Source of the DNA: Gautieria morchelliformis
Taxonomy: Eukaryota; Basidiomycota; Agaricomycetes; Gomphales; Gomphaceae
Direction of reading: 5' to 3'
Assembly (NCBI GenBank): GCA_015179125.1
Contig: WHVA01000144.1
Span: 62,001 to 126,000, forward strand
Length of the DNA: 64,000 nucleotides
Shown: piece after piece, positions 57,376 through 64,000 of the stretch
Layout: each line of letters opens with the position of its first letter
Numbering within the stretch: position 1 is the stretch's first letter
Notes under the pieces: generated by a model
Told to the model about the DNA's origin: nothing
The model's input: the letters and a program-made list of their open reading frames with translations, nothing else
Database searches by the model: none
Translations under genes and position numbers: made by a program

Positions 57376-57820
57376 CTTGCTAAATAGCCAACTTAAATAT
57401 CCTGTACATTTTTTGATATTTTTTCGCAAATAGACATTAACAAATCAAACTTCCTAACCTTAATAACAGCCAACTTAAATATCCTGTACTTTTTTTTGAC
57501 ATTTTTCGCAAATGGATATCAATAAATTATCCTGACTTTGCTAAAGTTAATAACAACTTCTGTTTTAATGTAGTGTGTTTTTTTATTATCTTTTTTTGAA
57601 AAAAAAAAAAAAAAATTTGAAATATCAATGAATTATCCTGACTTTGCTAAAATTAATAACACCTTCAGCTTAAATGTACTGTACATTTTTTTGACATTTT
57701 TTCAAAAGGTAGATATCAATAAATTATCCTGACTTTGCTAAAATTAATAAGAACAGCTGCTTAAATGTGGTTTCTTTTGCTATTTTATATATGTCACAAA
57801 ATAGATACTGATACATGTCC
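57376..57820. repeat. A/T-rich repeats of about 85-105 bp in H4
   Basis: TTAATAAC recurs at 57462, 57547 and 57653, with a TTAATAA variant at 57744, within units containing TTATCCTGACTTTGCTAAA and CTTAAAT...CTGTAC. They are related to the 81-bp units in H2. They begin at the very stop of the helicase frame. Confidence 0.75.
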
Positions 57821-57827
57821 CTGATAT

Positions 57828-59204
57828 GTGTGAGGACATGTTACATGTGAGGACACGCTACCTGTGAGGACACGTTACGTGTGAGGACATGCTACCTGTG
57901 GGGACATGTTACCTGTGAGGACACGTTATGTGTGAGAACATGCTACCTGTGGGGGACACGTTACGTATGGGGACACATTATGTGTGGGGACATGCTACCC
58001 GTGAGGACACGTTATGTGTGGGGACATGTCACCTGTGAGGACACGTTACGTGTAAGGACACGCTATCTGTGGGGACACGCTACCTGTGAGGACACGTTAT
58101 GTGTGGGACATGTTATGTGTGGGGTCACGCTACCTGTGAGGACACCTTACGTGTGGGGACACATTACATGTGAGGACATGCTACCTGTGGGGACACGCTA
58201 CCTCTGGGGACACGCTACCTCTGGGGACACGCTACCTCTGGGGACACGCTACCTGTGAGGACATGCTACCTGTGAGGACACACTACCTGTGAGGACACAC
58301 TACGTTTGGGGACATGCTACCTGTGAGGACACGCTACCTGTGAGGACACATTATGTGTGAGGACACGTTACGTGTGGGGACACGCTACCTGTGAGGACAT
58401 GTTACGTTTGGGGACACGCTACCTGTGAGGACACGTTACGTGTGGGGACATGCTACCTGTGAGGACACGCTACCTGTGAGGACACGCTACCTGTGGGGAC
58501 ATGTTACCTGTGAGGACACGCTACCTGTGAGGACACGCTACCTGTGGGGACATGTTACCTGTGAGGACACGTTATGTGTGAGAACATGCTACCTGTGGGG
58601 GACACGTTACGTATGGGGACACATTATGTGTGGGGACATGCTACCCGTGAGGACACGTTATGTGTGGGGACATGTCACCTGTGAGGACACGTTACGTGTA
58701 AGGACACGCTATCTGTGGGGACACGCTACCTGTGAGGACACGTTATGTGTGGGACATGTTATGTGTGGGGTCACGCTACCTGTGAGGACACCTTACGTGT
58801 GGGGACACATTACATGTGAGGACATGCTACCTGTGGGGACACGCTACCTCTGGGGACACGCTACCTCTGGGGACACGCTACCTCTGGGGACACGCTACCT
58901 GTGAGGACATGCTACCTGTGAGGACACACTACCTGTGAGGACACACTACGTTTGGGGACATGCTACCTGTGAGGACACGCTACCTGTGAGGACACATTAT
59001 GTGTGAGGACACGTTACGTGTGGGGACACGCTACCTGTGAGGACATGTTACGTTTGGGGACACGCTACCTGTGAGGACACGTTACGTGTGGGGACATGCT
59101 ACCTGTGAGGACACGCTACCTGTGAGGACACGCTACCTGTGGGGACATGTTACCTGTGAGGACACGCTACGTTTGGGGACACGCTACCTGTGAGGACATG
59201 CTAT
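57828..59204. repeat. 17-bp minisatellite in H4 (about 80 units) with a 646-bp higher-order repeat
   Basis: The unit is CTACCTGTGAGGACACG and variants. Marker variants recur exactly 646 bases apart (57921/58567 and 58198/58844), i.e. 38 units, so a block of about 640 bp was duplicated recently. The same 17-mer family is in H2 and H3. Long frames across it (57881-58258, 58425-58904) are not genes. Confidence 0.93.
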
Positions 59205-59664
59205 CCAACTGCACTTTGGGTCTTCCCCCATTTCTGATTTTGGTATTGTTTCTGGTTCTGTGAGAGTGTCACCGGAGGATCAGCTGGCATATCGATGTAA
59301 CCACATTGTCAACATTCAGGATCCCCAAGATCACTATTGGATCTATTTCACAATGCACAAGCTTTGAAACCTGTGGATTATGACAATAGGCGCAACTTAT
59401 AATCTCTGATGATTCAGTCAAGACCATTACCACTTTCATGTCTAGAGTCGCTGGGAAGGCCATCCCAGAGGTCAAGAGGGAGGTCTGCATGTTCAGCTGT
59501 TCCAGGGGGGCATACATGATTCATGATAATATATGAACAGGGATATAATTTGCATGATGCTTTTTATTTGCCACAATGACTGATTCACTTGACCTTACTG
59601 ATGTGTTTGACCTTACCAAGGCGTTTGACCTACACCCCCGCGCGAAACGCGGGTACCCACCTAG
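59205..59664 (+). other. H4 3' block and terminus
   Basis: 59205-59560 is related to 20330-20665 of H3. Subterminal TGACCTTAC repeats follow (59588-59632), then the hairpin (CCCGCG, CGAAA, CGCGGG; 59637-59653) and CTAG. Confidence 0.82.
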
Positions 59665-59929
59665 TCAATAGTATAAAGTTGTTAGCATGGGTGGTTGTGG
59701 GCCTATTTACATAAGCCTGACATAATCCTGACTAAGACGCTGCGCACGACGCGCATTCTCTCCCCCCTGCCATCACGCTCTCCCACCGTGCTCCCAGTGT
59801 GCTTCTTTCATACTATAGATTTCTGTCTCAGGTATGTTCTCACCTCCTGGATCAATTGACTGACCCTGATGAAGCATGCAGAAGCTTTTAATTCACTGGT
59901 GTGTCTCTCATTTAATTTTCGCTTTTTAA

Positions 59930-61250
59930 ACTCATTTTTGGCCCCTTTTTAGGCAAGATTACACCTCTCAGCTCCTCTTCACTCTGCCTGTGGGTCTGCC
60001 TGCATTCTGGTGAGCATCCTGGCCCCATTTTTGCTTTTTTGGATGGTTTGCTCATGCAAGCAGCTCTGCAGTGCCTTGGGTATGTTTTTCTCTTTTATTT
60101 TCGCTTTTTTAGGCTTATTTTTGCCTCTCTCATGCCAGATCTATATTCCCAGCCTCATATCTCTTAGGTATGGTTTCATCCTCTGAGCAATTCCCCTTTT
60201 CTGTGTTAATTTTCGCTTTTTTGCCCCATTTTTTCCCCTTTTCAGGCCAGATTACACCTCTCAGCTCCTCTTCACACTACCTGTGGGTGTCTGCCTGCAT
60301 TCTGGTGAGCATCCTGGCCCCATTTTTACTTTTTTGGATGGTTTGCTCATGCAAGCAGCTCTGCAGTGCCTTGGGTATTTTGTCTCTTTTATTTTCGCCT
60401 TTTTAGGCTTATTTTTGCCGCTCTCATGCCAGATCTATCCTCCCAGCCTCATATCTCTTAGGTATGGTTTCATCCTCTGAGCAATTCCCCTTTTCTGTAT
60501 TAATTTTCGCTTTTTGCCCATTTTTTGCCCATTTTTTCCCCATTTTTGGCCAGATTACACCTCTCAGCTCCTCTTCACTCTGCCTGTGGGTGTCTGCCTG
60601 CATTCTGGTGAGCATCCTGCCTCATTTTCGCTTTTTTGGGTGGTTTGCTCATGCTAGCAGCTCTGCTGTGCCTTGGGTATGTTTTTCTCTTGTGATTTGG
60701 CCTTTTAAAGTTTATTTTGGCTTTTTTTCAAGCTTACTTAGGCCTTTTTCATCCCAGATATACTTCCAAGCCTCCTATTCCTTTGGTAGGTTTTCATTCT
60801 CATCACATTGTTGCTTTTTTGAAATTAATTTGGACTTTGTTATCAGGTCCTCCAACAGGTCTTCCTGTCATTGGTAAGTTTGGCGGTCACTTTTACTTTT
60901 CTTGGATGCTTATTAGATATATCTAAGTCCCTCTGGTATATCTGGTTGTTTTATATGTCTTTTTCAGGCTTGATTTAACCTCTTCATTCCAGATCTGTTC
61001 TTCAGGCTGTCACTCCTAAGGTATCTTCCTATTCTCATAGCAATTTTCCTTTTTGGCACCAATTTTGGGTTTGTCCATAACTGATCAGTTTGCTATTGCT
61101 TTCAGTCCCAGCTATTCAGTAAGTTTTTGCCATTTGTATATTGTATTTTCAAGCTAATGTTGACTTGGCCATTAGTTTCCCTCCTTGGTTTTTGCTGGGC
61201 TCTGTGCGGTGCTAATCTCTCTGTCCTGCCTAGAGTGATTGAGGTGGTTG
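59930..61250 (+). repeat. Exon/intron-like cassette array in the H5 leader
   Basis: GATTACACCTCTCAGCTCCT occurs at 59957, 60250 and 60553 (293 and 303 apart). Each unit carries CTGCATTCTG/GTGAGC, CTTGG/GTAT and CTTAG/GTATGG donor-like sites and T-rich ...TTTCAG or TTTTTAG acceptor-like sites before short blocks. Decayed units go on to 61250. The sequence is unlike H1's 144-bp unit, but the plan is the same. Confidence 0.75.
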
Positions 61251-61251
61251 C

Positions 61252-62619
61252 TGTCATGATTCGTTTATTCTGCGAATCATTTCACAGCACACAGCAAATG
61301 ACCTCCTGAACCAGCGAACGGCTTCCCGAACCAGCGAATATCTTGCCAAAATATTTGTCGCCATACTGCTTTTGCATTCGCTATTCGCATCATTCCTGCC
61401 AGGACGCCAGGTGTTGGGGCCCTCATCCATCATAGAACCCATCATCTGTTAAACTCCCACCCCATTACAGACCCACATGCTCAGGATGCATTCGGATAGT
61501 GTCAGTTGCAGCCTCCGTGCAGGTTGGACTCAATGGGACTCGTACCACTGCAGGGCAGGACGAATTAGCTTCGCTGAAGTTTTCACTACACAGTTGTCAT
61601 GGCCCATTCATTTATTGTATCCAGCTATCTCTGTTTTCCCTTTCACCACCACTCTTCCATGTTCGCTCGGCTTCGCTCCATTCAATCCTTGCTCCATTCA
61701 CTATTCGCCACATTCACCATATGACCATTCGCCATATGACCATTCGCTACTTGTATCATTCGCCAGCAGGAACGCCATCAAACACGATCGACATCCTTTA
61801 CCCAGATTGATGGTTCATCACTGGTCCCATCATCTTCTCAACTCAACCCCCTTTGGGTGTTCCTATGGCCAGAATGCATTTGCGGGGCATCCTACCCATA
61901 GGTCATGTGGGATCAACCCAGCAGACGAAGAGTCCGTGCAGGGTGGTGTATATGCAGGTCCCAAGGCGTGTTTTCGTACATAGGGGCTTTCGCCCTCTTT
62001 CCTCTCTGTCGTTTCATGTTTGCACCCCTCTTCCATTCTATTGTATGTCTATTTCATCTATTATGTATCCTGACTGTGCACCCCTATCCAACCCTGACTC
62101 CAGACGGCCTCTTTCCTATTCGCTAGCACCATATGAGCATTTGGTATAAGTAGTCTACATTCGCATGTATATTCTCCAGTTTAATTATCATACGTCCATC
62201 TTGTGCAAACTTGACCTCGCTGTGACTATCATCTTGAGCCTTCTCCTGTAGATTTCTATCTTCGACCAGAAGAGGACTTAGGCATCACTGGTGAGTTCTC
62301 ATACTTCATCTTTGTTACCCTAGCCTTCGAGTTATTTTCTGTGCTGTCAGCGAAGGGCTCCGAAGGAGTGCCTTCGCCGGCGAAAGGGATTGTCGCTACT
62401 TAGACAACCTTTCCGTGACACCTTGCACGTTACATCGTCAAGTGCCACGGGCTATTTCGCTATGACTGTAGATCAGGGCGAATTCCTTTTGAGTAACCCT
62501 CTTACCTCTTAACCCTTACCTCTTCGGTACTGTTCGCTGGGCGATTCGCTAGATCGCACACGCTATTCGGGCATTCGCCACTAACATGCGATATTAATGC
62601 CCAAAATCCAATCTTGACA
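61252..62619 (+). repeat. Solo LTR, long-LTR family, copy 3 (1,368 bp)
   Basis: Ends TGTCATGATT...CCAATCTTGACA, flanked by GTTGC at 61247-61251 and 62620-62624. A TATAAGTAG box is near 62142. It is inserted in Helitron H5. It is the longest of the three copies in the window. Confidence 0.8.
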
Positions 62620-62624
62620 GTTGC

Positions 62625-62950
62625 TTTGTTGGATTGTGCACTGGAAGCTTGCATTGCAGTTTGATTCTGGCCAGAGTTACAACTCCAGTGTGGTCTGTGG
62701 ACTAGGATTGGTTTGGTGGTGCACATTGGGCCTTGACCACCTGGCTGGTATCTGTGGTGTATTTGTTTGGTTGGGTGGTTGGTTGGTTGGATTGTGCACT
62801 CGGAGCTTGCATTGCAGTTTGATTCTGGCCAGTGTTAGAACTCTGATAGCCAGTGTGGTCTGTGAACTGGGATTGGTTTGGTGGCACACATTGGATTTAG
62901 ACGGTTTAGGTGGACATTGACTGCCTCCCTGGTATCCCCTATTGTTGGTT
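62625..62950. repeat. Duplicated G/T-rich segment (158-bp period)
   Basis: GGATTGTGCACT...GAGCTTGCATTGCAGTTTGA-like sequence occurs from 62631 and again from 62789. The target of the solo LTR lies just left of the first copy. Confidence 0.75.
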
Positions 62951-63029
62951 GTGAGCTACAGTCATTGTGAAAATGTGAGTATCCTTTTTTTTTTTTTTGG
63001 CTTGATTTGAAACTGGCTGTAATCTAAGG

Positions 63030-64000
63030 GAGCCCTCTACACCAGAGCGTGATAGGCAGGAGGAGCGTGCTCTGGAGTGTCAGCGGCGGCAGATGACGTC
63101 CCCTTCTGTGCGTTGTTGGGATAGGGCTCTCACTGCAGCTTGAGAATGTCTTCTAAATCCTGACCCTCCACCTCCTCAGCCATTTCCTCGACCTCTACTC
63201 CCTCAGGACAATGCAATTCCTTGGCCTCCTGTGGCTGGACCTTCAAATGCCATTCCACCTGATCTAAGTCCTTGGGATGCTGTACGTGCCATACAGGAAC
63301 AGTTAGCTGATATGCCTCTGTCACCTGTGCATCAGAGACATCATCTGTTAGCACCGCCACCTGTTCCTGTAGGCTCTGGTGCTGTAGCTCAGTTGGCACC
63401 TCCACCTCCCGTCCCTGTAGGCTCTGCAGCAGTAGTGGCATTGCGGGCCCAGGCTGCTAATGCCCAGATAGCACCTCCTCCTCCTGTCCCTGTAGGCTCT
63501 GCAGCGGTAGCTGCGTTGTGGGCCCAGGCTGCTAATATCAATCATAGACCTCTGCCACAACAAAGACAGGCATGACGGCGTGCACAACACCCTGAACCTC
63601 TCCCAGATCAAATGCCACTCCAGCAGCAGCCTGCACCACAACAGCCTGCACCTCCTCTGCCTCCAGGGCCCCCTGTGCCTCCACAGCCTCTGCGTCCACC
63701 TGCTACTCCTCAGCCCCCTCCACTTCCACCACCTCCACCAATGCCTTTAAGAAACCTTCCACTAGCACGTTGCCCTTTGATTGACCAACAGATTGCACCT
63801 CATGACCTTGGTTCTATGGATGACAAATGTCCAAAATGTAAAGCATGGCATTGGAAGGCAGAGCGTCGGAGCGACTCTACTATTGCTGAGCCCAAATTTG
63901 GTATATGTTGTTCAAAGGGCCAGATACACCTTGAATTGTTGAAGGAGCCTCCAGAACCATTAAAGACTCTTTTGGCCAGCCAAGGCAGGCGTGGCAAACA
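63030..64000 (+). pseudogene. Helitron Rep-helicase of H5, N-terminal part (partial)
   Basis: The start region reads PSTPERDRQEERA and QMTSPSV, like PSTPERNRQQERE and RMTSP in H4. Next come repeats of APPPPVPVGSAAVAALRAQAA (about 63360-63550), a Pro-rich part and the zinc-like block HDLGSMDDKCPKCKAWHWKA ... CC (about 63800-63915), then PPEPLKTLLASQ at the window end. The frame changes at least once (a stop near 63140 and another near 63572), so this copy is probably damaged. No ATG precedes the homologous start; an AG at about 63029 could be the acceptor from a leader exon. Confidence 0.75.

Larger units (their letters stand above)
52023..59664 (+). mobile_element. Helitron H4, with uninterrupted Rep-helicase frame
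   Basis: The 5' end TTACACTATATGAAAGCG (52023) equals that of H2 and is preceded by A. The 3' end is hairpin 59637-59653 then CTAG at 59661-59664. Contents: 5' inverted repeats, a leader with duplicated segments, the Rep-helicase frame (52966-57375), A/T-rich repeats, about 1.4 kb of 17-bp minisatellite, a conserved 3' block (59205-59560, shared with H3) and GACCTTAC-type subterminal repeats. It is 7,642 bp long and joined directly to H5. Loss of the helicase C-terminus (see the gene) makes autonomy doubtful. Confidence 0.88.
59665..64000 (+). mobile_element. Helitron H5, 5' part, runs off the window
   Basis: It begins TCAATAGTATAAAG directly after the CTAG of H4. GGTTGTGGGC near the start is shared with the other Helitrons; the GC palindrome is not. 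It holds repeated exon/intron-like cassettes (59930-61250), a solo LTR (61252-62619), a duplicated G/T-rich stretch (62625-62950) and the start of a Rep-helicase gene (63030 on). The 3' end is outside. Confidence 0.78.

Noticed and set aside
57881-58904. Long plus-strand frames with repeated GHVTCEDT-like protein sequence
   Set aside because: They arise from the 17-bp minisatellite, which has few stops in this phase; the 51-base protein period follows from 3 x 17. No start context or homology.
57828-59204. Possible CRISPR array
   Set aside because: Units are contiguous 17-mers without spacers, in a eukaryotic transposon.
59665-59700. Plain host DNA after H4's 3' end
   Set aside because: TCAATAGTATAAAG plus GGTTGTGGGC and a Rep N-terminus downstream fit a further Helitron better than host flank.

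Overview
The window looks like the genome of a mushroom-forming basidiomycete (Agaricomycetes). The host genes carry many very short GT-AG introns (about 45 to 65 bases). The mobile families are those typical of these fungi: Helitrons with a fused Rep-helicase, Tnp2/CACTA-like elements, LINEs, chromodomain Ty3/Gypsy elements and tyrosine-recombinase remnants. No assignment below genus level is attempted. About three quarters of the window is mobile DNA.

Left part (1-10.4 kb): the 3' half of a LINE runs from before the window to an A-rich tail near 8.86 kb. Two LTR insertions split it: a two-LTR Ty3/Gypsy chromovirus fossil (537-6672, target duplication TGGAC) and a 1,229-bp solo LTR (7250-8478, target duplication GGAGG). 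A tyrosine-recombinase scrap, a perfect 19-bp hairpin and a fragment of a protein-kinase paralogue follow.

Helitron block A (10370-20772, minus strand): three Helitrons lie head to tail with no base between them (H1 10370-17016, H2 17017-20178, H3 from 20179). Each 3' end is a short GC hairpin followed by CTAG, and the next element starts at once with TC or TT. H1 codes for a Rep-PIF1 helicase with frame breaks. H2 has no Rep/helicase gene. H3 is cut short.

Middle (20.8-52 kb): several transposase-family gene fragments (20.8-26.2 kb) interrupted by an LTR and a MITE; then a five-exon gene for a membrane protein of unknown function (26777-28239) and a four-exon heme oxygenase gene (29764-30929), both apparently intact. 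A roughly 7.8-kb CACTA-like element with a Tnp2 transposase and a convergent second gene occupies 32070-39893, and a second copy of its left end precedes it. Beyond it lie a kinase pseudogene (40.4-41.8 kb), an intact GMC oxidoreductase gene (42952-45053, five exons) and an intact stand-alone adenylate-forming enzyme gene (47801-49692, six exons).

Right part, Helitron block B (52023-64000, plus strand): H4 (52023-59664) has an uninterrupted 1,469-codon Rep-helicase frame that lacks the C-terminal helicase motifs. A/T-rich repeats and about 1.4 kb of 17-bp minisatellite follow that frame. H4 joins H5 directly at CTAG/TCAATAG, and H5 runs off the window end with a third copy of the long LTR nested in it. 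Tandem Helitrons, their shared 17-bp minisatellite, and repeated exon/intron-like cassettes upstream of Rep are the most unusual content. The GMC and adenylating-enzyme pair is the most plausible host metabolic locus.
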